A DNA stretch of 64,000 nt from Mytilinidion resinicola (GCF_010093595.1 NW_022985457.1:242226-306225); one strand, 5' to 3'; counted from the stretch's first letter, positions 35,116 through 47,500 are shown. Made by a program: numbers and translations. Notes: generated by a model from the letters alone, not told the origin.

Positions 35116-36274
35116 CGCCAGACGGTAAGCTCAGGTCGGCGCGGCGGCGAGCGAGACTGCGAGCGCCGGACGTGGAGGTACTTGCATGCGCGGGGGGGAG
35201 CTGTAGGGAATGCGCAGAGGATGGTATGCTAGCCGTGGAGTGTGGATTGCAGTTGGGCGGTGTCTTGGGGGGTGGTGTTTGGGTGAATTGACCGGAGGAG
35301 GTTGGTGTTGTGGAGCTTTCCCGGCGGTGGCGGGCTTGCCAAAAAACTCGCTTGCATGCACGCCCGTTTCTCTCCCGCCAGGATCTGCTCAGGGACATCA
35401 ACCTCACACTTCACTCTATCCGGCATCACCATCTGCCATCTCCACGCTACGGCACCCTGAAACCATTCCATTCTCGCGTGAGTTGTTGGCTGGCATTGAT
35501 GCCGTCCGAGTCGTGGCTGCTTGCGTCTCAAGACTGGTGTATTCCTGTATCCCATAGCGAATCATAATCTCATACTGTTTTCGCCGCTTCAAAACAATAT
35601 ATCGATATTCACGCTCGCCTTGATATCACAGTCTACAGCTTCATTTCTTTCTCCTCCGTGTTGCGCCGTCATGTTGTATCTCCATGTCTCTCCACGTTCC
35701 GCCAAGGTGCACCTCCATTGCCCGCATCGCGCATCGCGTCTGGTTGACGCGACGGCTGATCCAATAAGATAACCCTTTCTGGCTATGAAATATGGACGTG
35801 GTGCTCCAGAATGCAAGGCGATTGCCATGTGCTGGAGAACTGCGAGGCAAGGGGCGTGTCTAGCAGCTCAGGGCCCTATGCATGCCTCCTTAGTTCCAAG
35901 AATGGTATGGTCCACCACCAGCATTGTCTGCCAAGCTCATCAACTACCACCTGGACCTGAGCTTCATGAAAATCTCGGGGCTGGTTTCACGCAAGGTCAT
36001 TCTTGCCCACAAGCCCGCCGACACGCGACGATGTTCCCAGTCTTGTGGCACTGCTGTCAGTCTCGGACCGTCCATGTCTCTGCAAGGCACATTGGAGGAC
36101 CGTTCTGGTCGTTGCTGGTAACCGGCCTCCTAACGCGGTAAATTATGAGGTTTCAATCAATGTCCCTTTATGAAATCATGCGGTGCTTGAAATTCCTGTC
36201 CCTGCCTCTTTGGACATCACCATTCGTTTTTCTCATTTGGCTGGAGCAGCCACCCTTATCGCAATTGCTCAGCC
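35116..36274. other. Intergenic between LAMTOR1-like and surface-protein genes
   Basis: A divergent interval of 1.16 kb that should hold both promoters. No open frame in it shows a domain. Confidence 0.4.
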
Positions 36275-37466
36275 ATGTACTTTACTCGTCCCTCGTTTCT
36301 GGCTTCGGCCTTTGCACTTTCCTTTTCTCTAGCCCACGCGCGTGTTACCAGCCCGAGGGAGGGCGCTGCGGAGCTAATCGAGGTTCGAGAACTCTCGAGA
36401 GGGACTCGCCTAATCGACCGTGCTCAAGATCATCTGTTCGGCAAGTGACAACTGCTCTGCGTCCTGGACGATGAATTTACATATCTCGATAAATCGGTAG
36501 ATAAGGATACGGCCCAGAAATTCTGTAACATATGGCTTGGATTGAGTCCTACGACCGTGACCGCTGAGACCACGCCACTAGTGTACTGCTCTCCTCACTT
36601 TCTATCATCGATCCGAACTGACATCTTTCAGGACCGTAACAACAGTGACGGGAAGTCAGTGGAACACCATACCCACTACGACTCGGACTACAACGACCCA
36701 GACTGTCACCGAGACCGCCTTTTCAACAATTTTCCCGGCAAGGAAGCGAGAGAGAAATGCGCTTCGAGCTGAAGCAAAAGCTGAACTCGACTCTACTGTT
36801 TCGGCCGTCGTAGCTGGCACCCCTGCCCCATCGCCAACAAACAGCCAGATGTCGTCCATGGACACGGCTCTTAGTACTGCTTGCACCTGCTTGAATGTTG
36901 CTCCAACAGCGACCGAGACTAGTATCTATACAGCACCCACTTTTGTAAGTGCAATATTCAGAAAATTTGATCAGCCCTAATTATCGTAGACGACCACCTT
37001 GTACGCCTATGATCGGGAAGTAGTCACCTCAAAATTCACGAAAACCGAGACAGTGACGACTACCTCGACCGTATCGGCTTTGACGCCAGCAACGTCCTTA
37101 ACCGGGTTCTCATCATTCTCGAATACTTCGGCGCCGGCTACTTCCTTCGTATCTACCGATAATGCTACCATACCATCCAGCACGCCGCTGTCAGTGACGA
37201 CATTGTATAGCACATCATCAGGTCTTGCCTCATCGGTAGTGAGCTCAAGCACTTCCGTCTTGCCCACTGCAACCGCCATTTCGTTTTCTTGTCCTGAAGA
37301 TGACAACAAGAAGATCGCCAACTTTATTGGAGGCAAGATGCTGGAATATCTGCTCATGTGCAATACCGAATTGATCGGGGCAACCCCATTCATTACTCTC
37401 ACCACTTCCAATCAAGACGATTGCGCAGCCGAATGCTCATATGTGGATGCAAACTTTCCAGGCTGA
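36275..37466 (+). pseudogene. 5' part of a large Ser/Thr-rich apple/PAN-like surface protein gene, separated from its middle by an inversion
   Basis: The ATG at 36275 opens a signal peptide (MYFTRPSFLASAFALSFSLA). The same frame meets TGA at 36446 but is otherwise continuous to a donor at 36583. A 60-nt GC-AG intron (36441-36500, donor GCAAGT) would remove the TGA in frame. Further exons 36632-36944 and 36990 onward are Thr/Ser-rich (TTTRTTTTQTVTET, KFTKTETVTTTSTVS) and end in a Cys-containing stretch (FSCPEDDNKKIANFIG, DDCAAECSYVDAN) typical of the start of an apple/PAN-like domain. That domain breaks off at about 37454, followed by a stop at 37464. Its natural continuation is found in opposite orientation at 37455-38618. 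As assembled, the product would be a short secreted Thr-rich protein. Confidence 0.7.
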
Positions 37467-38618
37467 GAGCACAGTACTAGGAGCACCTGTTGGAGAAATT
37501 ATACCTTCGCCCCCTGTGGAATTTGCCGTGAATTTTGCACCAGATACAGCGCTGGAAACCCCGCCACTCACGACTGAGGATATAACGATCTCGGAGGTAG
37601 CGTTTGCCAGGAGACTGAACGAAGGACTCAGAGTCTCGATACCGCCTCCGCCTGTAGACACAATTATCTGCGTATAGCCTGAGATGACGTTCGTGATCGT
37701 GACAACTTGCAGACTAGTAAAGGTAGTTTCCAAAGTTTGGTTAGATGGCGCCGAAATGGATGCACTTGGGCTCTCTATTCCAGCCCCGCCGGTAGAATTA
37801 GCGGTCGCAAATGTACCAGAAATGGCTGTACTGTCGCTACCAATAATCACTCCGGTGCTGAAGGCAAGGGAGGTCAAGTTCCCAAGGCCAAAGCTAGCGC
37901 CGCCAGTTTCGCTTGGTACCGCTGTGGGAGTAGCCGAAGATACGGCTAGAATTCCACCTTGAGAAGCAGGAGTCGAGGTAGCAGCAGCACCAGACGTGGA
38001 TGCAATCGTGCCACTAATGATGGCAGGTAATGGTGTTGAGCCACCGCTGCCCTCACGGCCGATAATAATGGTAGTAGATCCTCCTGAGATGATTGTGGTG
38101 GTGAAACCGTTGATGATTGTGGTGGCGCCAACGATGACTGACGTTATGTTTGATTCCACTACTCTGGTTGTCACGGAAGGGGTGATTATGGTCTGAGTTT
38201 GGACATATGTGCAGGAATATGCAGTGGCGTACTCGATATACCAGTCACTCGTGGCGTTGTAATATTCTTCCCAATGCCAATGGACAAATCCTGCGGTATC
38301 TGTGGAGCGAGCAGACGTATAGTAGGAGGTCGCCGCTGCGTGGCCCGTAGAAAAGACAAGAGGGGGCAGTGAGATGGTCGGAAGGCTATTAATAAGGACG
38401 GACTTGAGTGAAGCAACATCGATAGAGCTATTTGCACTTGCTGGGGTTTCAATAGCACAAGTTGTACCATTCCCAGTACCAAGCACATTGAGAAGAACCC
38501 CAGTGATGGCCCCATCCTTTGTGTCATACGTTTTCCCACTCCCGTAAAGAAGACAGTTGTCGCTAGAGGAAGAGGTAGAAAGGAACGTGAATCCCGCACA
38601 CGGCTGCATGCTACTGGC
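37455..38618 (-). pseudogene. Inverted internal segment of the surface-protein gene
   Basis: A continuous minus-strand frame of about 388 codons lacks its own plausible start context and ends just past the breakpoint. It starts ASSMQPCAGFTFLSTSSSSD then NCLLYGSGKTYDTKDG, the second half of an apple/PAN-like domain. It continues with a Tyr/Trp-rich patch (FVHWHWEEYYNATSDWYIEY), Thr/Ile/Val beta-type repeats (VVESNITSVIVGATTIING) and ANSTGG[A/E]G repeat units. The same repeat units occur on the plus strand from 38619 on. The order and frame fit exactly between 37454 and 38619 if this piece is read as part of the plus-strand gene. No stop codon or frameshift has accumulated inside it. Confidence 0.75.
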
Positions 38619-41405
38619 TCAATCATTTTTTCGATCTCTTCAAACGAAACGGCGTTGAGCCCTACCGGAACAGCTCCTGCTGTGTCGACTGCTATCAGCG
38701 AGATCCTGCTGTCATCAGTCGCGAGCGGTGGGTCCTCGAGCGCTGAGTCGGGGTCGTTCTTCACTGCGAACTCGACAGGAGGCGAAGGCGTTATTCCTCC
38801 GACTGGTGCTGCGACATCTGTCGTGAGCAGCGGCTTCTCGACTACTACTTCAGGCTCATTCTTCACTGCGAATTCTACCGGAGGAGAGGGCATCATCCCA
38901 CCCACTAAAACATCAGTAATTAGTGGAGTCTTCTCGACGGCGGCTTCGGGATCCGTTTTCACTGCAAACTCAGCGGGAGGAGAGGGTATCATTCCGCCAA
39001 CTGGCTCTCCCTCTGTCAGCAGTCTTTTGAGCGGAGCAACACCATCTTTGAATGGCTCTACAATAGTCGCGACGTTGAGCAGCGGGCTTTCTCTCGCCAC
39101 GTCTGGCTCGTTCTCCACAGCCAACTCAACGGGAGGCGAGGGTATCATTCCACCAACAGGATCTCCCTCGACTAGTGCCCCGTCAAGTGGGCCAACAGTA
39201 GCCTTGAATGAGTCTACTGTAGTAGCAATAGTCAGCGGGGTTTTCTCAAGCACCACGTCGGGCTCGTTCTTTACGGCAAACTCGACTGGAGGAGAGGGCG
39301 TCATTCTCCCAGCTGCTCCCCGTTCCATTGGTAGTCCGTCCAGTGGAGTTGCAACAGCCTTGAATGTGTCCACAGCTGTGTCGACTCTGATTTCGGCTTT
39401 CTCCAGCGTAATCTCGGGTACTGGAAGCTTGCCTTCGGCCAACGAGACATTTGTGTCAAGTACCGTCATCTCCGCAGGCTTCACCTCTATCGTATCTGGG
39501 GTAACGACAGTCATGAACGAGACTGGATCGAGCGGCATCATTCCATCCACGTCGGCACCGTTCCCAATACCGTCAAATGGAACTACTACGATCGTCAATC
39601 AGACTATAGTGGAGACTGTGACCTCAGTACAGACCGTGCTGTCACCAGTATTCCCTTCATACGGCGGCACTCCACAATCAAGCATTCCACTTACTACTGC
39701 CCCACAGAGTCTCATGCCATCGGCCAGCGTCAATGGCTCGACTTCTACGGATACCACAGATACCTTTGACTTCAGCAACGACGAGGGTGGCCGAAATGGT
39801 CACCAATCAAGGAGCCGGTCGACCATTCTGGGCGGAACTGGAGTCTCGAGCGGATTGCCACCCGTATTGGCAAACTCGACGATATCTGAGCTGATATCAG
39901 TAACACCTGCTTCGGCTTCCTCGAATGCGACATTCCCGGCTCCCACCACGTCTCCTTCCACGGACTTTGGATTTAGCGATTCGGAGGGACCGTGGCTAGG
40001 GACTGGATCAACGGGCGTCGTCCCTACAGCTATCGTAAACTCGACAATCCTAGGAACTGTAACTTCTGTCTTGACAGAGCTGGTCACTACTACATTCGTG
40101 TTGAGCACTGGATCTGCGCCGTCTTTCGCTCCCACCGAATTGCTGAATTTCACTTTGATCACGGGCACTGCCTCCGCTCCTTCTGCATTAGTGCTAACAG
40201 AGTTGTTTAACTCAACGTTAATTTTGGGGACTGGAACGAGTTCTCTAATACCTTCTGAAGGATTCCCGACCTACTCACCTTCGCTGAACTCAACACTGCC
40301 TCTAGGGACTGGCACTGCGGTAACATCAGCCTCTCTCCTGGTCCCTACTGAATCTGAGAATTCTTCGATCCCGCTCAGCACAGGAACGGGCCCATCGACA
40401 GCTTCTCTTGAGGTACCTACAGAGTCTGCGAACTCAACCTTCCCCATCGGTGCCGGGACAGCTCCAATATCAGCCTCACTTACGGTACCTACGGAATCCG
40501 CCAACTCGACCAGCCCTGGCACGACTATAACGACGGCGTCGGCATCACTCAGCATCCCAACCGAATCTACTAACTCAACCGCTCCCCTCGGAACCGGCAC
40601 ATCAGCATCTCCCCCAACACCCTCTCTCCCCTCCGCAAATGCCACAACCTCCTTTCCCACCGGCACTGGTGCCAGCGTTTGCCCCACTACCTCCCCCTGG
40701 GTCGAAACACAAACCATCATAACCTACATCACTCACACCGCCAGCGCCTCCTGCTCCTCCACCCCCATCTTCCCCGTCCCCACCGCACCAGCCCAATACA
40801 CAACCGCCTACCTCGCCTCCCTCGCCTCCGCCTCCGCCTCCGCGGCCCTGGCCTTCCGCCGCGCCCTCGGCCAAACCGCCACCAACGACCAGATCAACCA
40901 GGCCTGCGACAGTAAGAGCACCAACGCCCTCTTCAACAGCGACTTCGAGCAGCCCGACGCCCGCTTCATCCCGCTCGGCTGGGACTCCGTGCCCAAGGGC
41001 CCGGACGCCTACCTCACTTCCTTCCGCCGCCGCGGGGCACCCGGGTTGAACGGCTCGTACGTCGCGCGCGTGACTAGCACGACGTCGAACGCGACTCTGG
41101 ACGTGTATCAGCCTGTGACGCTGTGCCCGGATACGACATACAGCCTCTATGCGAGTTACCGGCAGGCGCCGAAGAATGGGGCGTGTACGGTGGCGTTTAA
41201 GGTGGGGAGCGAGGTGGTGCTGAGTGTGCAGCCGACTGCGGAGTCGGCGATACTTTGGGAAACGAGTCGGGCGGTTTTTGAAAGCGGGCACGGGGCCGAG
41301 GGGGCCAGTGTGGACTTTGTTATCACGGTAGCGTGTAGAGGTAGTTTGGATGCGGATGGGAGGGTTGCGGTGGAGCTGGATGGAGTGCAGTTGGTTGCGG
41401 ATTAG
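38619..41405 (+). pseudogene. 3' part of the Ser/Thr-rich surface protein: repeats and C-terminal carbohydrate-binding-like domain
   Basis: An open frame of over 900 codons has no start of its own (it begins in frame at TCA 38619 and has no early ATG in a good context). It contains five ANS[T/A]GGEG[V/I]I[P/L]P units (about every 40-60 residues), then Ser/Thr/Val repeats with PTE(S)xNST motifs (VPTESANSTFPIG type) that are probably heavily O-glycosylated. It ends with about 170 residues (ACDSKSTNALFNSDFEQPDA ... VELDGVQLVAD) resembling a CBM4/9 (CenC-like) jelly-roll carbohydrate-binding domain. No GPI signal is seen. With the upstream parts this would be a modular secreted or wall protein of roughly 1,600 residues. 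It is called pseudogene only because the gene is split by the inversion. Confidence 0.7.
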
Positions 41406-41620
41406 GGGGGAGTATGGGGGGTAAGCGGCGGGAGGGTACGGGACGGAACGAGCCGAGCCGGTGGACAACCGAATGGACGAGCGAATGAAAAGGAGGTAGG
41501 ATGGGTCGAGGTAAAACGTGGGGGTGGGTGGGGGAGCGAGATCAGGGATGGGAGTTGGTGGCGGCTTCGTTGCGGGATTTCCTTAGTTTTTTCACAGCAT
41601 CATTAGCCTGGATTCGTTGT
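41406..41620. other. 3' flank of surface-protein gene
   Basis: G-rich, non-coding; borders the decayed array that begins near 41624. Confidence 0.4.
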
Positions 41621-41623
41621 TTT

Positions 41624-42450
41624 TCGCGCTGTTTCTCCACGCGCTGGTTGTTAGGTGTGTCGGTGCTGGCGCCTGGGGGGTTTCGGGACAATGAGTGGTG
41701 GAGGTTGTGGGGCTGCGGTAGCATAATGGAATTGTTGTGCTTCTTGACTTGTTTTGAGACGCGCTGGGTGCGATGGATGCAGTGCGGGCGCCTGAGTTCC
41801 TTTTGACGCACGTTGGAAACCATGTGCTATCTTGGCCTGCTTTGAGGCACGCTGGGATGCTGTGTATATTGGAGTGGGCGCCTGGGGGATTGCTGGGTAG
41901 TTATTGGTGGAAGTCAGCCGGTACCGGTAAGACGCGTTGGTCGCATTGTACTGTGGCAATGCTGGTAGAAGTCGTTGTTCTTCGTTAGCTTTTTGGTGGT
42001 CAGCTTGCAGACTGTAAAGGCGACATCAGATGTTCATTTTCGAGTTTTCTGAGTTGTTTCTCGACGCGCTAGGTTTGTATGCGCTCTGGGCGCCTGGGTT
42101 CGTTAGGTAGCAGGCGGTGGAAGCTGGGGTGTCGGCGGTAGACTCGTAATCCGTAGAAGAGCGATTCGGCGCCTCTTTGCTCTGACCAGCTTGAATTGTG
42201 CCGAAATGCTCTGTACGCAGCGCTAGCGCTTGGGTTCGTTTGGTAGTCACCAGTGGAGAGTCGGGCTGTTGGCGGTAAGCCTAGTACGTGTGCCTATTGA
42301 TTTTGAGACCCGCTGGGATGTTCTGTATGCAAGGCAAGCGCTTGTGGTTCGTTTGGGAGCGTATTGGAAGTTGTGGGTTGTTGGCGGTAGGCTTGCAGTC
42401 CATACAAGGACGGTTGTTCTCTTCTTCGCTCTGATTGGTCAGCTGGGGAA
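41624..42450. repeat. Decayed tandem array with TTTTGAGACGCGCTGGG and GGGCGCCTGGG boxes
   Basis: Variants of a two-box unit recur. A GACGCGCTGGG-like box occurs at about 41639, 41759, 41849, 42064, 42214 and 42309, and is followed 25-45 bp later by GGCGCCTGGG or AGCGCTTGGG. GGTGGAAG/GGCGGTAG boxes follow further on. Spacing is irregular (about 90-215 bp), suggesting indels in an old satellite. It is non-coding on both strands; chance frames here reflect the repeat. It directly follows the inversion-bearing gene. Confidence 0.5.
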
Positions 42451-44249
42451 ATGAGTCCTCGTAATGACTGAAACGCGTCGCGGATGTGAGAAGGAGAGAT
42501 ATTCGTAATGGGAGAGAGCTGTACGCCCAATTCATACGCATGGTGGGGCGAAAGTCTCTGCAGGTGGCCTTGAGTGTAATAATACAAGGGTATCAAATAC
42601 GTCCTATTGGCAACGGCAGCCGTTGACAGGGTTTGAGAGGTATGTAGTCTCACCCCAATACACGTGAAGGGAGTGTATTCGCCTGGCATAATGGCCGCCC
42701 GTATTGACGCTGTCGAGGGTGGAGGAGAGGGAAGGTGCTGCGCGCTGGCTATTGGTTGCACGCCGCCGCTGAACCTGGCATCTTCCCTGTACACGTCATA
42801 GATTCGGCAGCAGTAAGTCGTACAGAGGTGTCAAATGCAATGGCCAAAGTTAGCGCCGAGGACTGCAGAAGATGAGATGTGCTGTGTTGGGCTGGGCTGC
42901 TGGGGTTGCTGAGACTTTAAAAGAAAGGGAGGGCCGCCGCTCGCGTCCAGACACCAAGCAGGTGGGAGAGGAAAAGGAAAAAGGTAAGATGAGGGCGAGC
43001 ACGAGATCACGATCATCGACAAAAAGCAAGATCGTAGAGGGATTCGCATCCTAACAGAAGACGTAGGGCCGGGCCAGGTTGACGGAGAGGACACCGGAGC
43101 GATCTACGGGGTGGGCAGACCAGTCAGAGACCGCCACGTGGGAGAGAGTGCGTGGAATGAGTTTGCTGGCCCTGTGGGTTGATATTGCTCCTTTGAGTCG
43201 TCTAAGAGGAGCTCCCATCCTTTGGCGTCTTGCGCTTTCTTTTGAGAGGGGAAGAGATGAAGAGATGGAAGCGAACCTACCGAGCCACCCAGCCCTCACG
43301 AACGCAGCACGACATCGAAACCTGGTACGGCAAAGCTCGATAACGATGACGGATATTGTCCAAGCGAAAGACACAACTCTAGGATGAACGAAAATCGCAC
43401 TCAACACCATACCCACGATCCGAACAGCGCGATCTTGATGGAGCACGCTGGTAGAGAGCGATGAAGACATACTTGGAGGCGCGACACAGAAGGAAAGACA
43501 TCACAATACCACCGTTGCCATGCAGTCTATATAGCCGCAGATGCTATATACGCAGCGCTGCATCCTATCTCGCGGCATTGATGGGAGAAGACAAGAGGGA
43601 TGCCGTTGAGAATGAGGAAGTTCTCCGGAGATGAAGCGGTGAGCGCCAAGGACCATCGGGGACAGCTCGGCGGAATCCAGAACAGACCTAGCGCCACCAC
43701 GTGACAGGAACTTTTAGCGAAACGACTTCTCCTCATCTCGCCCGCCGCACTTTTCTCCACAACACACCCCTTCCCGCCCTCACCGATGACAGCGAACAGT
43801 GCAGCATACCCCCCAACACATAGCGCACTGCGTTCCAATCCTCTGCCAGGCTCGTTGGGCACCAGAGCGGGCGCCTCGCTGCCTCCTGTGGGGGCCGTGC
43901 GCGATCATCTGTGGACTGCTATTTTGGCTACGCGACCGTCACGGATTGGACGGCTTCAGCCCCCGATCACCGGCTCAGCGGCTACGTCCCAGCTCTCACA
44001 ACACGGCCAATCATAGAGGTAGTTGAAATCGTTGCATCATTAGACCTGACAGAAGAGCTACTTGAGAAACAAGCGACTGTAAGAGGTACCGCTCTCCCTT
44101 TCCTTGCTCCTCCTTCACCTTCCAACATCAATCTTTCCGTATCATCCAAATTCCCCTGTTCCAGAATGAGTGGACTCCAAGTCACTGCAGAAGAACGAAA
44201 CGTTGTACATGAAACGAAAATACTCCGACACCCGTTCCCGCGCTCCCGC
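42451..44249. other. Intergenic, no gene recognised
   Basis: About 1.8 kb. A minus-strand frame near 43051-43470 has a hydrophobic stretch (VGMVLSAIFVHPRVVSFAW) but no supporting domain or splice pattern. Nothing else is recognised. Confidence 0.4.
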
Positions 44250-44594
44250 CTAGCCATGGCTGCCGATGCCCTGGAGTCTCCTATTCCGCTCGCACCCAAG
44301 CTCATAGATCTCGGCGTCAAGACCGTGAATCATCTCCATCGACTTGTCAATGGAAGCACGGAACTTGTTTCCCTCGCGTTGCCATCGGTTGATGCGCTCG
44401 ACCTCGGCGGCCCGGCGACGCATCTTGGTGTCGATCTTCTCGCACAGCTTGCACTTCTGGCCCACCGGGACCGTCGACATGATGAGCTTCATGCCACACG
44501 TTTCACCGATGCGATACTCCCGATTGCAGTGCTGGCGGAAGTGGCCCCACTTCCAGTCGCCACACACGAACCGGTGTTGATCGAAGAAGCACAT
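44250..44594 (-). CDS. Small conserved Cys-rich fungal protein of unknown function
   Basis: A single-exon frame of 114 codons from ATG 44594. The first half has Cys2, Cys11, a FRQHC, GETCGMK and CKLC arrangement (MCFFDQHRFVCGDWKWGHFR start), suggesting a small zinc-binding fold. The second half is a basic coiled-coil-like helix (RRRAAEVERINRWQREGNKF then IDKSMEMIHGLDAEI). I recall similar short proteins as widespread but uncharacterised in Pezizomycotina; no function is assigned. Length and even codon use support a real gene. The divergent side (44595 on) has no partner gene. Confidence 0.7.
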   Translation of the reverse strand: MCFFDQHRFVCGDWKWGHFRQHCNREYRIGETCGMKLIMSTVPVGQKCKLCEKIDTKMRRRAAEVERINRWQREGNKFRASIDKSMEMIHGLDAEIYELGCERNRRLQGIGSHG

Positions 44595-47500
44595 GTTTCA
44601 AGGGCTGAGCGATTCTAGCGCAATGTCTGTGTCAGCCCTATGGGACAATCGCTTGGCTGACAGGTCTTATCAACGTACCTCGGGTTGCTTGAGTGGGCTT
44701 GTAGTTCGGAACGATTGGACAAGGGACTTCACTGCTCGCAAAGATCAGCCTCAGGGGTCACTTCAAGAGTAGGAACCTCATCATGACCTACACTGCGGTT
44801 GGGTGAGAGACAATCGATGTCTACTCAAGCGTGGTATGAGGAAGAGCTTGGACAGGAGGAGCTCTAGATGTCGGAGAAGATGGACAATGGTCGAAGATGC
44901 TGGATATCTGGTGGAGCTTTGAGAAAGTCAGGAGCTGATGAGATGATGGAGGAGACTCCTGAGGGCACCGACGCCGCTATTTATGCCTCAAAGTCTCGGA
45001 GAGACCATCACAAGCTCGACAACGTCTGGCTCCCGCTCGTTGCCGTCGGCGGACCAAGGGACGTAGCCGTCGTCCGTCCATGAGTCGGCATGGTGCTACC
45101 CCACTCGCTGGCGTCCAACAATATCGCCATGATCAACGGATCCCTCTCGAAGGACGCTAAAGGATCCATGGAGGCCGGCTGCAATGATACCCTAGGCCGC
45201 GGCCGGCGTTCCAGCTATGCAAAGAGATATCACATCTGCTAGGGATCACCGACGTCGTGGCTTCCTCGTACGCGTAATTTCTCCTCGCGAGGAGAAAATC
45301 CCTCATGGTCCTTGTCCGATCGTTTCAGCCGAAGCACTCCGGGCGCCTTGGGGGCTTTGTTGTGGTGTTTTTGGGCATCCCATCCCTGGTGGGTGTTGAA
45401 GTTGTTGAACCGAGATCTGGTCACGTGCTTCCAGGTCGATGCCGAAGCCTCTTCATTCGTTGGTCGTTCCTGGCAAGCGATTGGACAATGGCGCCTCACA
45501 CGTTATCCTCCTCATCAATTCGGAACATGGGAGGACTGAAAAGCGGGTGCTCTACACGACGGTTACCGCACGCCCACCGATCATGGATTCTGTCATTTCC
45601 CCTCAAAGCATTGGTCAAGAGTGCCCGGAGACATTTGTCGTGCCTCTCGGCTCGAGTTGTTTGATTTTTTGTTGCTGCTTCACTTGCAATTCATTCCTTG
45701 CCGTCCAAGTGGCGCATTCCAGCAGCCTTTGCCGGTGCTGAGTCTGTGTCAATCTCCCTTGTCATCCCAGCTAATCAAACGTAGGCTCGAGCTCCACGGA
45801 TACCACTTCGTTCGATCACCCTTTGCCTTCCTCGACACGGATCCTCCGCGTTCCTTGGCTGACACAAACATTCTCGACCCTTCCCCACTGGCTGTAGGCA
45901 TCGCTGCCCAGTCACCTTATCTGCTGGCGCTGCAACCCGCTCGAGGAGATGATGTCCGGTCATGCCACGTACCGTCTGCATGGTTCACTAGCCTGAGTAC
46001 ATACATGCATGATGCATTGAGCGGTCGGTTCTGTGATCATTCAGCTGATCAAATTCCCGCGCAACGGCATGGTTCACCCGCGTCCCGCCTATTGTTGAAG
46101 GGTCTAGCTTCGCATGCAGGCTGACAAGCATTTGCTCTTAGATAACAGGCTGGTGCGAAGTTCATGCGGCACCTGGTCCGCCATCGCATATCGAGGCAAT
46201 CATTTGAGATGCAGAACCACGCTAGATTCGACCGGAGCATGCCCCATCGGAGATCCTCTGACGTGGCGGACACCGTTTGGTTGATCTATGGGGAGACTAC
46301 GCTTCCAGGGTATCCTCCTTTCAATCAATAATGGGCCGGACAAAACTCTCAGCGCCGGTCCGCCTCACTGTTACTGCAGTCCGGGCTGGGGTTACCTGCC
46401 CCCAACCCGCAGGAAGGCGTCACAAGCTCGCATTTCCACGGCAAGATCAGACGCTCTCTCACCGGTTACCCCGCCGCATTCGACGTTACGTATGGACGGA
46501 GCAGGAGCATGGAGTGAGCGCTTTGACGTTGCGGTGGCGAGATGACTAGAACAGAACTCCGGCCGTCACGCTGACGCTGTCTGCCTGGCATCAGGAAGGC
46601 AAATACCGCACTGCCGAGCCAATGCTCGCTCACCGATAGATTGCAACTAACCCTATCATCCACTAACGGGCAGCAGCTGCCCTGAAGGCAGACTCGAAGG
46701 ACGAGAGTGAGGTTAGGTGGGCATCTCCGTTATGCAAGAGGACCATCTGTTGTCGTTCGCTTGCCTCCTTTTCCGGGCCTCGCGTGTTTTGCTGTGCACC
46801 AACCACTAGGGCGGTCGAAGCACGGCCCTCGGCGCAGCAAGCATGAACACAGTAAACAAAGCGCAGCCCCAAAACAACAGCGATTAGAGTCTCAGCCAAT
46901 TAGTCCATAATGCCAAACCCCTTCCGTGCCTTACTCCTGACAGTCTCTGCCTCGTGTGTGCAATGCGTGCGGCGTGCGGGCGAGCGTCCGAGGCCGTGGC
47001 AGCCCATGGGCCGACGTTGATTTTTACTACATGCAGGTGCGCTCGACTGCTGGTGGTCGCGGCCGTCATGTGAGGAGTCGCGGATGCTGGGGAGAATGCA
47101 GCGGGCGAGGTAACCAGACTGCCAGCAGCCTGACGCGCGCGAGATGGGAGTCCCGAGATCAGAGCTGTGTGCGAGCGCGGCCGGCCGCTTGTGGGCAGCG
47201 AATGAGGTGGCCGGGTGGGTCGCGGTGCGTCACGTCCTGGCTGACGGCCGGTGGGTGAGGGCAGCAGTGCTGGCGGTGCTATTGGGTATTGTGCCCCCCC
47301 CGGGGGGTTGGGCGAAGGGCGGGCGAGAGAGGCGCGCAGAGGGCTGCCGGGCGCGGTCCTCAGCGTGCAGGATTTGGGCTGGCGCGAGTAGGGAGACCTG
47401 CTGCACCTAGGCCGTGGGTGCATATGCAAGGTTTGGGGTCTTAGGGCGGGGATTGGTGCGCTGGCTCCTTGGGTCCTGGGCGGAAGGGGTGGAGCCCTAT

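Noticed and set aside
37458..37461. CCAG/CTGG microhomology at the inversion breakpoints as the exact joining point
   Set aside because: Joining precisely there puts the two halves out of frame; breakpoints at codon-compatible positions a few bases away fit better, so the 4-bp match may be chance.
38186..39598. 470-codon minus-strand open frame opposite the surface-protein repeats
   Set aside because: It is the antisense of the repetitive plus-strand coding region (codon bias keeps the complementary frame open); no start context or domain.
40602..41468. 288-codon Arg/Gly-rich minus-strand frame
   Set aside because: Shadow of the C-terminal carbohydrate-binding-like domain on the plus strand.
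43051..43470. 139-codon minus-strand frame with a hydrophobic stretch
   Set aside because: Single hydrophobic run, no recognisable family and no consistent splice model.
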